DNA of 11,960 nt from Cypionkella sp. (lineage in GTDB: Bacteria > Pseudomonadota > Alphaproteobacteria > Rhodobacterales > Rhodobacteraceae). This document shows, one piece after another, positions 1-7,297 of this stretch. Position 1 is the stretch's first letter, and each line of letters opens with the position of its first letter. The notes under the pieces are model-generated. The model saw nothing but the letters and a program-made list of their open reading frames with translations. It did no database searches and had not been told where the DNA came from. A program made the position numbers and the translations under genes. The stretch is from positions 1 to 11,960 of the forward strand of contig JAGPBG010000027.1 in assembly GCA_018063485.1 (NCBI GenBank). The letters run 5' to 3'.

Positions 1-952
1 GCCCCGAACCGATCTGCATTTTCAGATGTTCGGGCGTGCCAAATGCAGGTGCGCCCGATTTCATATCCACGTTCGAGGAAAACCCACCATAGCTGACTGG
101 TGCGCCGGGGCGGGTGATCTGGGCAAGGGTAATGCCCGCCAAAGCCTCGGCATGTTGCAGCACCAGCGCGCCCGCCATGGTCACGGGGGCCATCGCCCCC
201 GCAAGGCAGAAGGGCGTGATCACCAGCATCTGCCCCGCACGGGCAAAATCAATGATCCCCTGTGCCATCGGAATATCGAACTGGCGCGGTGAGTTGGAGT
301 TGATCACCGTATAGGCCCAGGTGCCGCTGGCCCAATCCTCTTCGGACAGGTTCAGGCCTGTGCGGATCATCTCGAAGGATTGGCTGACCTGACCACGACC
401 ACGGGCAAAGACGAACATCGGCTTGTCGGCCTGGGTGAGTTGTTGGCCCATCATTTCATAATGGCGCAGCGGCAGCGGCACGTCTTGCGGCTCGACGCAC
501 AGTCCCATGAAGTGGATCACATCGAAACTCTGTTGAAGGACAATCGTTTCGCGGTAATCGGCAAGGCTGCCGGGCCTGCGGCCACGGATCCTGTCGGTGA
601 TATTGGGGCAACCCGAACCGGGGCCGAACAATAGTTGTCCGGGAGCGTAAAGACGCTCGTGCGCGGGATTTGCCGCGCGCATCCGCCAACTTTGCGGCGC
701 GGTGCACAGGGCCTCAGTCACCAGGTCGCGCCCGATATAGACCATCTGATCGCGGATGATTGCGCCCGCCGCTGCAAGAATATCGCGCGCCTCGGGCAGG
801 TTGATCTGGATGCCGTCACGCTCCAACACGCCAAGGGCTGCGACATGCAGGCGGGCGATTGCATCATCCGAAAACACCGCCTGCGGCGTGAAGGGATGGG
901 AAAGATTCCAATAATCCACCGCGCGGGTGGTGCGGGTTCTTGTGCGTGCCAT
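1..952 (-). CDS. MttB-family (trimethylamine/betaine-type) methyltransferase, 3' end cut by window
   Basis: I translated the minus strand by hand: 317 codons are open from ATG at 952 to the window edge, with an in-frame TAG at 962-964 just upstream, so 952 is the first possible ATG. No clear Shine-Dalgarno precedes it. Hallmarks of the MttB superfamily are seen: INSNSP (residues 217-222), DIPMAQGIIDFA (226-237), ITPF..AGAMAPVT (245-258) and a GGFSSNVDMKSGAPAFGTPE block (289-308). Family members are about 480-520 residues, so roughly the last third is missing. Known members move a methyl group from trimethylamine (pyrrolysine enzymes) or from glycine betaine, proline betaine or carnitine (non-pyrrolysine homologues) to a cytoplasmic corrinoid protein. 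No corrinoid protein or pyl gene is in the window. A non-pyrrolysine enzyme is inferred; the substrate cannot be told. The MFS gene lies 52 bp upstream on the same strand. Confidence 0.88.
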   Translation of the reverse strand, partial: MARTRTRTTRAVDYWNLSHPFTPQAVFSDDAIARLHVAALGVLERDGIQINLPEARDILAAAGAIIRDQMVYIGRDLVTEALCTAPQSWRMRAANPAHERLYAPGQLLFGPGSGCPNITDRIRGRRPGSLADYRETIVLQQSFDVIHFMGLCVEPQDVPLPLRHYEMMGQQLTQADKPMFVFARGRGQVSQSFEMIRTGLNLSEEDWASGTWAYTVINSNSPRQFDIPMAQGIIDFARAGQMLVITPFCLAGAMAPVTMAGALVLQHAEALAGITLAQITRPGAPVSYGGFSSNVDMKSGAPAFGTPEHLKMQIGSG

Positions 953-1004
953 GGGGTAAAGCTAGGCGGGTGCACCCCGACCTGTCAGGCTTGTTTGCGA
1001 CAAA

Positions 1005-2240
1005 TCAAGTCGTTCGCGCCAGAAGGGGGTGCTCCCGGATCGGCAGATGCACCAGCGCCGAGAACGCTCCGATGCCGACGCCAATCCACCAAACCATGGT
1101 GTAGCCGCCCGTAAGATCATACATCGCGCCCCCCAGCCAGACGCCCAGAAAGCTGCCCAATTGATGCGACAGGAACACGAAACCGTATAGCGTGCCCATA
1201 TAGCGCAGCCCGTAGATATGGGCGACAAGGCCCGAGGTCAGCGGCACGGTGGCAAGCCAAAGGCTTCCCATGCCCAGCGAAAACAGCAGCACGGTGGTGG
1301 GTGTCATATCCGACATGATAAATGCTGCGGCGAAGATCGTGCGCAGGGTGTAGATGCCCGCCAGCAGATATTTCTTGGGATAGCGCTTGCCCAGCCAGCC
1401 CGCAGTGATCGAGCCCACGATATTGGCCAGCCCGATGATCGAGATCGCAATTGCACCCAAGGCCGAAGTGCTGGAGATGCCGATGGCCGCAAGCATGCCG
1501 CCCGGATCAATGGCCGAGCATTTTTCGGAAATGAAGGCCGGGAAATGGGCGGTGATGAAGGCGAGTTGATAACCGCAGGAAAAGAAACCGAGGAAAATCA
1601 TGATATAGGAAGGGTCTTTGAAGGCGCGGCTCAGAACAGTGCCGAGGGATTCTTGCAGCTCTTGTTTGCTGGCGACGGATGGCGACCGGATGAAAGGCAG
1701 CGCAAACAGGCTGCACAGGATGATGACGGCAAAGATCACAAAAACAGTCTGCCATGGAAAGGACTGCAGCAGGAATTCGGCCATAGGCGCGCCAACCACC
1801 TGACCAGCCGAGCCTGCGGCGGTTGCAACTCCCAAGGCAAGGCTGCGGTTTTCGGCACTGGTGGCACGTCCTACAATGGCAAGGATCACGCCAAAGCCGG
1901 TTCCGGCGATACCAAAACCGACAAGGATCTCATAGAGTTGGTGCTGGCCGGGTGTGGTCGAGATACTGGACAACACCAGTCCCGCCGCATACAGCAACGC
2001 GCCTGCGATGATCGCCTTGCGGTCGCCAAAGCGTTCGGCAACCGCGCCAAACAGCGGTTGACCAAAGCCCCAGGCAAGGTTTTGGACGGCGATGGCCAGC
2101 GAGAAATCCGAGCGCACCCAATTGAATTCGGTGGCGATGGGAATCTGGAACATCCCGAAACTGGCGCGGATGGCGAAGTTCAGCAAAAGGATCACGCAGC
2201 CCGCGATCAGAACCGGAGTGAGCAGCGGGGCTTTGGTCAT
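1005..2240 (-). CDS. MFS transporter, 12-helix (OFA/MCT-like)
   Basis: This is a 411-residue inner-membrane carrier of the major facilitator superfamily. The frame is open back to 2408, but I place the start at ATG 2240: AAAGGAAG lies just upstream (core 6 bases from ATG), the first helix begins right after it (PVLIAGCVILLLNFAIRASF), and the upstream extension is arginine- and proline-rich with no family character. The motif-A region GAVAERFGDRKAI (residues 65-77) follows helix 2. A cytoplasmic loop (about 185-215) separates two six-helix halves, and a conserved-looking YGLRYMGTLYGFVFLSHQLGSFLG segment sits in helices 10-11. The overall look resembles oxalate/formate-antiporter or monocarboxylate-type MFS members, so an organic acid or small polar substrate is possible. 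It is divergent from the GH13 gene and precedes the MttB-family gene, so a sugar or a methylated amine cannot be excluded. The family call is secure; the substrate is unknown. Confidence 0.9.
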   Translation of the reverse strand: MTKAPLLTPVLIAGCVILLLNFAIRASFGMFQIPIATEFNWVRSDFSLAIAVQNLAWGFGQPLFGAVAERFGDRKAIIAGALLYAAGLVLSSISTTPGQHQLYEILVGFGIAGTGFGVILAIVGRATSAENRSLALGVATAAGSAGQVVGAPMAEFLLQSFPWQTVFVIFAVIILCSLFALPFIRSPSVASKQELQESLGTVLSRAFKDPSYIMIFLGFFSCGYQLAFITAHFPAFISEKCSAIDPGGMLAAIGISSTSALGAIAISIIGLANIVGSITAGWLGKRYPKKYLLAGIYTLRTIFAAAFIMSDMTPTTVLLFSLGMGSLWLATVPLTSGLVAHIYGLRYMGTLYGFVFLSHQLGSFLGVWLGGAMYDLTGGYTMVWWIGVGIGAFSALVHLPIREHPLLARTT

Positions 2241-2246
2241 GGGGCT

Positions 2247-2251
2247 TCCTT
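2247..2251 (-). promoter_or_regulatory. Shine-Dalgarno of the MFS gene
   Basis: Read on the minus strand this is AAGGA within AAAGGAAG, 6 bases before ATG at 2240. It decides the start of the MFS gene against the longer open frame that reaches 2408. Confidence 0.7.
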
Positions 2252-2264
2252 TACGCTGGAGCGG

Positions 2265-2294
2265 ATGATTGTTCTGGCAAATCACCAAGGTCAA
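2265..2294 (-). promoter_or_regulatory. Candidate sigma70-type promoter for the MFS gene
   Basis: On the minus strand TTGACC (2289-2294) is followed after 18 bases by AATCAT (2265-2270). The -35 element matches TTGACA at five of six positions and the -10 matches TATAAT at four of six. The position, about 25 bases upstream of the MFS start codon, is sensible. It is read by eye only and no transcript start is known. Confidence 0.35.
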
Positions 2295-2300
2295 GCGGCA

Positions 2301-2323
2301 AACTGGCTCTGTCGCGGCCAGTT
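2301..2323. promoter_or_regulatory. Inverted repeat, candidate operator between divergent MFS and GH13 genes
   Basis: AACTGGC (2301-2307) and GCCAGTT (2317-2323) form perfect 7-bp arms around a 9-bp spacer. The dyad lies in the 122-bp gap between the divergent starts (2240 and 2363), just upstream of the candidate MFS -35 element and 40 bases before the GH13 start. This suits a regulator that acts on one or both genes. It does not look like a classical LacI-family operator, and no regulator gene is in the window, so its binding protein is unknown. Confidence 0.4.
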
Positions 2324-2351
2324 GCGGGTCTCTATGCTGGCGGTAACGGGA

Positions 2352-2356
2352 TGGAG
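2352..2356 (+). promoter_or_regulatory. Shine-Dalgarno deciding the GH13 start
   Basis: TGGAG lies 6 bases before ATG 2363. The alternative ATG at 2351 has only a weak AACGGG upstream and would add four residues (MENA) outside the usual family N-terminus (M-x-DWWRGAVTYQIYPRSF). Confidence 0.6.
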
Positions 2357-2362
2357 AATGCG

Positions 2363-3946
2363 ATGGCGGATTGGTGGCGCGGTGCGGTGACGTATCAGAT
2401 TTATCCAAGGTCTTTTTGCGATGACAACGGTGATGGTATCGGTGATCTGGCCGGGATTGCGCGCCGATTGGATCACATCGCGGGTTTGGGCTGTGATGCG
2501 ATTTGGCTATCGCCGTTCTTCACCTCACCCATGCTGGATATGGGTTATGATGTGGCCGATTACTGCAATGTCGATCCGGTGTTTGGCAGTCTGGCGGATT
2601 TTGATGCGCTGGTGGCGCGGGCGCATGATCTGGGTCTGAGGGTGATGATTGATCAGGTGTTGAACCATTCCTCGGACCGCCATCCCGCCTTTGCCGCAAG
2701 CCGCAAGGATAGGGTGAACCCCAAGGCGGATTGGTATATCTGGCGCGATCCGCGCCCCGATGGCACGGCACCGAACAATTGGCTTTCGGTGTTTGGTGGC
2801 CCGGCCTGGACATGGGACGCGCGGCGCAAGCAATATTACATGCACAGCTTTCTGGCGCAGCAGCCGGAATGGAACCTGCGCAACCCGAAGGTGCAAGATT
2901 ACATGGAGTCGGTGCTGCGGTTCTGGCTTGATCGCGGCGTTGACGGATTTCGCTTGGATACAGTGAACTACTTTTTCAAGGATGCCCAATTTCGCGATGA
3001 TGCGGCGGATTACCGGGTGAAACCGGTGGCCGAGGGCAATCCTTATGGGATGCAGTATCATCTGTTTTCCAAGAACCAACCGGAAAATCTGGCATGGCTG
3101 GAGCGGATAAGAGCGGTGATGAACGGATATCCGGGCACAGCGACTGTAGGTGAAGTCGGTGAAAGCCATCATGCCATTGCGATCATGGGGCAATATACGG
3201 CTCAGGGGAGATTGCATCAGTGCTATTCGTTCGAGTTGATGGGCAATAATTTTTCGGCGGCCTTCTTTCGCACCAGGATCGAAGAGTTTTTCAAGGGCGC
3301 GCCGGATGGGTGGCCGATGTGGGCGTTTTCCAACCATGACGTGATGCGGCATGTATCGCGCTGGGCTGCGCACGGGATTTCAAGCGAGGCTTTGGCGCGA
3401 CAGGCAGGGGCGCTGTTGTTAAGCCTGCAAGGCTCGATATGCCTTTGGCAAGGCGAGGAATTGGGCCAGACCGATACCGAGCTGGGCCTTGATGAGCTGA
3501 CGGATCCGCAGGGGATAGCATTCTGGCCCGAACCGATCGGGCGCGACAATACTCGCACGCCGATGGTCTGGGATGGATCGGTGAATGGCGGCTTTAGCAC
3601 GGGCAAGCCCTGGCTGCCGGTGAAGGCGGCGCAACTCGCGCGCAATGTGGCAGGACAGGTTGGCGTGGCGGGGTCTGTGCTGGAAAGCTATCGCGCGATG
3701 CTGGCGTTTCGGCGGGCGGAGGCTGCGTTGGTGTCGGGCGACATGCGGTTTATTGATACGCCCGAGCCGGTGTTGGCCTTTTGGCGCGGGGATCAGGTAT
3801 TGTGCGTTTTCAACCTGTCACCGGGCGCGGTGGCAGTGACGGTTGAAGGGGCGGGCGCTGCCCTTGGGCCCGCGCAAGGGCTGGCGCGGGACGGCAATGT
3901 GTTGAAGCTCGCAGGCAACGGCTATGGGTTCTTCGCCAAGCGTTAG
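2363..3946 (+). CDS. GH13 alpha-glucosidase (subfamily 23-like)
   Basis: This 527-residue enzyme has the (beta/alpha)8 fold typical of alpha-glucosidases and no signal peptide, so it acts in the cytoplasm on imported alpha-glucosides. Seen in order: WWRGAVTYQIYPRSF at the N-terminus, a metal-binding DDNGDGIGDL loop (20-29), LNHSS (100-104), DGFRLDTVNYFF with catalytic nucleophile D199, TVGEVGE with acid/base E264, and FSNHD with transition-state stabiliser D326. A small C-terminal beta domain ends at GYGFFAKR. The DGFRLDTVNYFF and NHDVMRHVSRW segments resemble alphaproteobacterial and Halomonas alpha-glucosidases of subfamily GH13_23, which act on maltose-like or small alpha-glucosyl compounds. 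Length is normal and all catalytic residues are present. It stands alone on the plus strand, divergent from the MFS gene and convergent with the galactoside operon, whose last stop overlaps its own. Substrate choice is not resolved; trehalose-type hydrolases are the main alternative. Confidence 0.92.
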   Translation: MADWWRGAVTYQIYPRSFCDDNGDGIGDLAGIARRLDHIAGLGCDAIWLSPFFTSPMLDMGYDVADYCNVDPVFGSLADFDALVARAHDLGLRVMIDQVLNHSSDRHPAFAASRKDRVNPKADWYIWRDPRPDGTAPNNWLSVFGGPAWTWDARRKQYYMHSFLAQQPEWNLRNPKVQDYMESVLRFWLDRGVDGFRLDTVNYFFKDAQFRDDAADYRVKPVAEGNPYGMQYHLFSKNQPENLAWLERIRAVMNGYPGTATVGEVGESHHAIAIMGQYTAQGRLHQCYSFELMGNNFSAAFFRTRIEEFFKGAPDGWPMWAFSNHDVMRHVSRWAAHGISSEALARQAGALLLSLQGSICLWQGEELGQTDTELGLDELTDPQGIAFWPEPIGRDNTRTPMVWDGSVNGGFSTGKPWLPVKAAQLARNVAGQVGVAGSVLESYRAMLAFRRAEAALVSGDMRFIDTPEPVLAFWRGDQVLCVFNLSPGAVAVTVEGAGAALGPAQGLARDGNVLKLAGNGYGFFAKR

Positions 3947-5844
3947 AGTGGTTGCCACCAAACCCCGGCGGGCGGGATGGTTTGCCCTGCCCATTCGACG
4001 GGCACGGCGTTGTAGTTGAACAGAAACCGCGTGGTCGGCGTGTCGCGGCGGCGCAGGCCTTCGGGCAAGGGGTCGGTTTCGATTCCCGCCGTTTGGCATA
4101 TTTCAGTCAGGATGCGCGCAAAAGCCTCTTCATCCGGCCAGCCTGCAAGGTAATGCAGACGTTTGGTGGCAACCAAAGCGGGCCAGCCGTCGGTTGTGGA
4201 TTCGATGACCTCGGCAGTGCCTTCCAGCTTTTCGCGCCAATGCAGAAAATTGCCGCCGTTGGTCAGGGGCACCGGCACATCGGGCGGCAGGCTTTCGACG
4301 CGGGCCACGGTGGTATCAAGGCCCGGCAGGTTGGGAGGAAGCGGCAGCGGTGTGGCGAAATCTGGCGTCTTGCTGTTGGTGCGCGGACCGATCAGTGCGG
4401 TGCCGTCATAGGTTTTCAGTGCCGCAAGAAAGGGCGCCGAAAGCGTGGCCACACCGGGCGCCAGCACGATCTTATAGGCGGAAAGATCGGTTGCGTCGGG
4501 TGGCAGAAAGTCGATGTTCATGCCCAGACGGCGCAGGGTGCGGTAGGTTTCGAACACCAGCCGGAAGTAGCTGAAATCGCGGCCTTGCGGTTGGGTTTCC
4601 CATGCCCATGCCGAGGCGTAATCAAAGACCAGACCGATATTGGCGGTGCTGGCTTCGACATCGGGCATCGCGGCAAGTTCGACGGCAACGGTTGCGGCCT
4701 CATCATGCGCGGGGGCGGGAACGGAATCGAGGCGCAAGAGGCCTGCATGCATCTGTTCCTGGGCAAAGGGGGCCTGACGCCAGCGGAAATAACATACGGC
4801 TTCGGCTCCATGAGCAAAGGCCTCCCATGCCCAAAGACGGGCCATTCCGGGCAGGGGATCGGCGTTCCACGGCGCCCAGTTCACCGGGCCGGGTTGCTGT
4901 TCCATGATCCACCAGCGGCCTTTGCCCACGGCGCGGTAAAGATCGTGGTGGAAGGCTTGAAAATCGGGATCGCCCTGGCGAATATAGCGAAGACGGTGCT
5001 CGGGTGTCGCGTGCAAACGATCAGACAGAAAGCCCAGGGGATAGGCATCCCAGGCGGCGATATCAAGATCGGCGGCCGTGGCGAAATGGTCGAAATCGGT
5101 GATCTGGCCCATGTAGTTATGGGCGATGGGCGCGGCAGAATGCTTGCGGATGATCTCGGTCTGCACGCGGTTGAAGGCCACCACCTCATCGGATGCAAAG
5201 CGGCGGAAGTCCATCACATGCGAGGGGTTGGGTTCGCAAACAGTCAGGTTTGGCAAGGCGATCTCGTCAAAGCTGGCATAGTCCATCGACCAGAACACAT
5301 TCCCCCAAGCGCGGTTAAGCCCCTGAGGGGATTGGTATTTTTGTGCCAGCCAGTCGCGGAAAGCATGGGTGGCAGCGGCGGAATAGGACAGGGTGGTGTC
5401 GTTGCAGGAATATTCGTTATCGGTCTGCCACGCGGCGACATGGGGGTTCTTGCCATAGCGCTCGGCCATGGCGGTGACGATGCGGGCACATTCGACGCGA
5501 TAGGGGCGGTGGCTGAAGCAATAGTGGCGGCGCGACCCAAAGCCGCGCGGTTTGCCGTCTCGGTCCAGGGCGATCATGTCGGGATGTTTGGTCAGCATCC
5601 AGCGTGGTGGGGCGGCGGTGGGGGTTCCCAGCACCACTTTCAGGCCAGCAGCACCCAGCGTCGCGATGGCGCGGTCGAGCCATTCCCAATCATGATTGCC
5701 TTCTGTGGGTTCCATCCTGCCCCAGGCGAATTCGGCAATACGCACCCAAACCAGGCCCAGATCGGCCATTTGTTTGGCGTCCTCGGCCCATTGGGATTCC
5801 GGCCAATGTTCAGGGTAGTAGCAGACGCCAAGGGTACGTTTCAT
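3943..5844 (-). CDS. GH42 beta-galactosidase
   Basis: This 633-residue enzyme hydrolyses terminal beta-galactosides. It starts [16 protein letters not shown], typical of family GH42. Acid/base E144 (WQTDNEYSC) and nucleophile E315 (WWIMEQQPGPVNW) sit almost exactly where they do in Thermus A4 beta-galactosidase (E141 and E312). The TIM barrel spans about 1-375, a trimerisation-type domain about 390-580, and a short C-terminal beta domain ends in GVWWQPL. The A4-type zinc cysteine cluster appears lost: only C109 has a counterpart, and positions 153-158 lack cysteines. There is no signal peptide, so it acts in the cytoplasm. Its ATG overlaps the TGA of the SMP-30 gene as ATGA and has no good Shine-Dalgarno, so translation probably relies on coupling. 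It is the last gene of the galactoside operon. Confidence 0.94.
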   Translation of the reverse strand: MKRTLGVCYYPEHWPESQWAEDAKQMADLGLVWVRIAEFAWGRMEPTEGNHDWEWLDRAIATLGAAGLKVVLGTPTAAPPRWMLTKHPDMIALDRDGKPRGFGSRRHYCFSHRPYRVECARIVTAMAERYGKNPHVAAWQTDNEYSCNDTTLSYSAAATHAFRDWLAQKYQSPQGLNRAWGNVFWSMDYASFDEIALPNLTVCEPNPSHVMDFRRFASDEVVAFNRVQTEIIRKHSAAPIAHNYMGQITDFDHFATAADLDIAAWDAYPLGFLSDRLHATPEHRLRYIRQGDPDFQAFHHDLYRAVGKGRWWIMEQQPGPVNWAPWNADPLPGMARLWAWEAFAHGAEAVCYFRWRQAPFAQEQMHAGLLRLDSVPAPAHDEAATVAVELAAMPDVEASTANIGLVFDYASAWAWETQPQGRDFSYFRLVFETYRTLRRLGMNIDFLPPDATDLSAYKIVLAPGVATLSAPFLAALKTYDGTALIGPRTNSKTPDFATPLPLPPNLPGLDTTVARVESLPPDVPVPLTNGGNFLHWREKLEGTAEVIESTTDGWPALVATKRLHYLAGWPDEEAFARILTEICQTAGIETDPLPEGLRRRDTPTTRFLFNYNAVPVEWAGQTIPPAGVWWQPL

Positions 5845-6692
5845 AGGATCACTTGATGTTCGGGCTGGCCTTGGGCCACGTTATGTTGACAGAAAGTCAT
5901 GCCAGCGTTGGGATGGGCTATACGGGCGGCCTGATCCATGCCCTGGAGTGCCGAAGTGCAGTAAAGGGTTGTAAGATCGTGGCCGCCAAAGGCAGGGCAG
6001 GAGGTGTGGGGGGCATCAAATTCAACTGAGCGCACAAAGCTGCCATCGGGCGCATAAGCGGCGACGCGCGCGGCCCCCCACTCAGCCAGCCACATCAGAC
6101 CGGCGGCATCAATCACCGCGCCATCGGGGTTCAGGCCCTCGGCTGTCAGATCAAGGTAAACCTGTGGCAAGCCGACGGGCCAACCTTGGGTATCAAGGGC
6201 CACACGCATCACCTGGCCGGTGATGGTATCGCTGAAATGCGCAGATTTTCCACCCGGTGGAAAGCAGATCGCGTTGGGAATGGTGATGCCCGCAAACAGC
6301 TCGCGCAGTTCGCCGCGGTAGTAGCGGTAGATCGCCCCTGCGCCCTTTTCCTTGGTCTTGCTCATGGTGCTGATCCAGAAGCCGCCTTGTGGGTCGGCGC
6401 GGCCATCATTGGAGCGGTTTCTCGGGTTATCGGCCTCAAGCAAGACGAGTGCCGAAAGATCCTGGGTGTCAAGGTTGAAGCGCCAAAGTGCGGTTTCCGA
6501 GGCGATCATCACTTCGCTGTGGTTGATCCAGCACGCGGCGGAGGCGCATTCGGGCATTTTCCACGCGGTTGCTGCCTCGGTATTGCCGGAAAGCAGTTTC
6601 TTGCCGGGAATGTCGAACCAGAAAAGTTGTCGGCGCTCGGGGTGCCAGAGCGGGCCTTCACCAAGTTCGCAAGGGCGGTTATCGAAGATCAT
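5841..6692 (-). CDS. SMP-30/gluconolactonase-family lactonase, probably galactonolactonase
   Basis: This 283-residue protein is a six-bladed beta-propeller of the SMP-30/gluconolactonase/LRE family, metal-dependent enzymes that open sugar-acid lactones. It begins [15 protein letters not shown]; the predicted metal ligands are E12, N140 (TIPNAICF) and D190 (LNPDGAV), and the family substrate-loop motif [14 protein letters not shown] (93-106) is intact. Length is normal. The start is supported by GAGG 7 bases upstream and by an ATGA overlap with the dgoA stop; its own stop overlaps the GH42 start in the same way. Placement between dgoA and a beta-galactosidase makes D-galactono-lactone the likeliest substrate, feeding galactonate to the pathway. 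That is inferred from neighbours; arabinono- or gluconolactone are alternatives. Confidence 0.9.
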   Translation of the reverse strand: MIFDNRPCELGEGPLWHPERRQLFWFDIPGKKLLSGNTEAATAWKMPECASAACWINHSEVMIASETALWRFNLDTQDLSALVLLEADNPRNRSNDGRADPQGGFWISTMSKTKEKGAGAIYRYYRGELRELFAGITIPNAICFPPGGKSAHFSDTITGQVMRVALDTQGWPVGLPQVYLDLTAEGLNPDGAVIDAAGLMWLAEWGAARVAAYAPDGSFVRSVEFDAPHTSCPAFGGHDLTTLYCTSALQGMDQAARIAHPNAGMTFCQHNVAQGQPEHQVIL

Positions 6693-7297
6693 CTGGTGGC
6701 CTCGTCATAGGCCGCAACGATTTCGGCGGCGCGTCTGGTGACATCGTGCAGGGCTAGGCCGGGCGTGTACAGCGCGGTTCCGATGCCAAAACCGTTAGCC
6801 CCTGCCTTGATCCACGCGCTGAAATTGGAGGCCCCGGCACCGCCCACCGCATAAACTTGGGTAGCAGCGGGCAGTACGGCGCGGATGGCTTTCACACCAT
6901 CGGGGCCGATCAGGCTGGCGGGGAAAATCTTCAACCCATGTGCTCCGTATTTCAAGGCGGCAAAGCACTCGGTTGGGGTCATCACGCCTGGCCATGAGTC
7001 CAAGCCGCGGGCGCGGGTGGCCTTGATCACATCGGCGTCGCAGTTGGGCGAAACAATCAGGGTGCCGCCGGCCTCGGCCACTTCGGCCACGTCTTTGGGG
7101 GAAAGCACGGTTCCGGCCCCGATCTGCGCGCGGGTCGCGCAGGCGTTAGCCATCAGGCTGATCGAGGTAAGGGCGAGGGGCGAGTTCAGCGGCACCTCGA
7201 TGCGGGTGATGCCTGCGGCAATAAGGGCTTCGGCCACTGGAAGGGCTTCGACCGGAGTGATTCCACGCAGGATGGCGATAAGGTTACGGTGGATCAT
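6689..7297 (-). CDS. dgoA: 2-dehydro-3-deoxy-6-phosphogalactonate aldolase
   Basis: This 202-residue class I aldolase cleaves 2-dehydro-3-deoxy-6-phosphogalactonate to pyruvate and glyceraldehyde 3-phosphate, the last step of the De Ley-Doudoroff galactose pathway. It begins [12 protein letters not shown], typical of the KDPG/KDPGal family. E34 in IEVPLNSP is the catalytic acid/base, and K123 in HGLKIFPAS is the Schiff-base lysine (E37 and K126 in the E. coli enzyme). PGVMTPTE (103-110) and YAVGGAG form the rest of the site. The phosphogalactonate rather than phosphogluconate call rests on the HGLKIFPAS motif and on the adjacent dgoK. The ATG overlaps the dgoK stop (ATGA), with AAAAGG 7 bases upstream inside the dgoK tandem repeat; the stop overlaps the SMP-30 start. 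Residues and length look functional. Confidence 0.94.
   Translation of the reverse strand: MIHRNLIAILRGITPVEALPVAEALIAAGITRIEVPLNSPLALTSISLMANACATRAQIGAGTVLSPKDVAEVAEAGGTLIVSPNCDADVIKATRARGLDSWPGVMTPTECFAALKYGAHGLKIFPASLIGPDGVKAIRAVLPAATQVYAVGGAGASNFSAWIKAGANGFGIGTALYTPGLALHDVTRRAAEIVAAYDEATR

Noticed and set aside
990..1004. Short TTGT/ACAA dyad in the gap between the MFS and MttB genes considered as a terminator or operator
   Set aside because: The arms are only four bases and the stem is AT-rich; too weak to support.
635..1114. A 159-codon plus-strand frame across the MttB/MFS junction
   Set aside because: It overlaps two well-supported minus-strand genes and has no recognisable content.
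1218..2390. A 390-codon plus-strand frame opposite the MFS gene
   Set aside because: Low-complexity, charged translation with no membrane segments or motifs; the minus strand encodes a clear 12-helix carrier.
2525..3373. A 282-codon minus-strand frame inside GH13
   Set aside because: Shadow of the alpha-glucosidase gene, whose three catalytic residues are all in frame on the plus strand.
3860..3881. Inverted repeat in the 3' part of GH13 considered as a terminator
   Set aside because: It lies well inside the coding sequence and no T tract follows on either strand; such dyads are common in GC-rich genes.
3952..5856. A 634-codon open frame on the plus strand covering the whole GH42 gene
   Set aside because: It is the mirror of a high-GC gene with strong third-position bias. 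The translation is rich in G, R, H and Q without recognisable domains, while the minus strand gives a complete GH42 with both catalytic glutamates.
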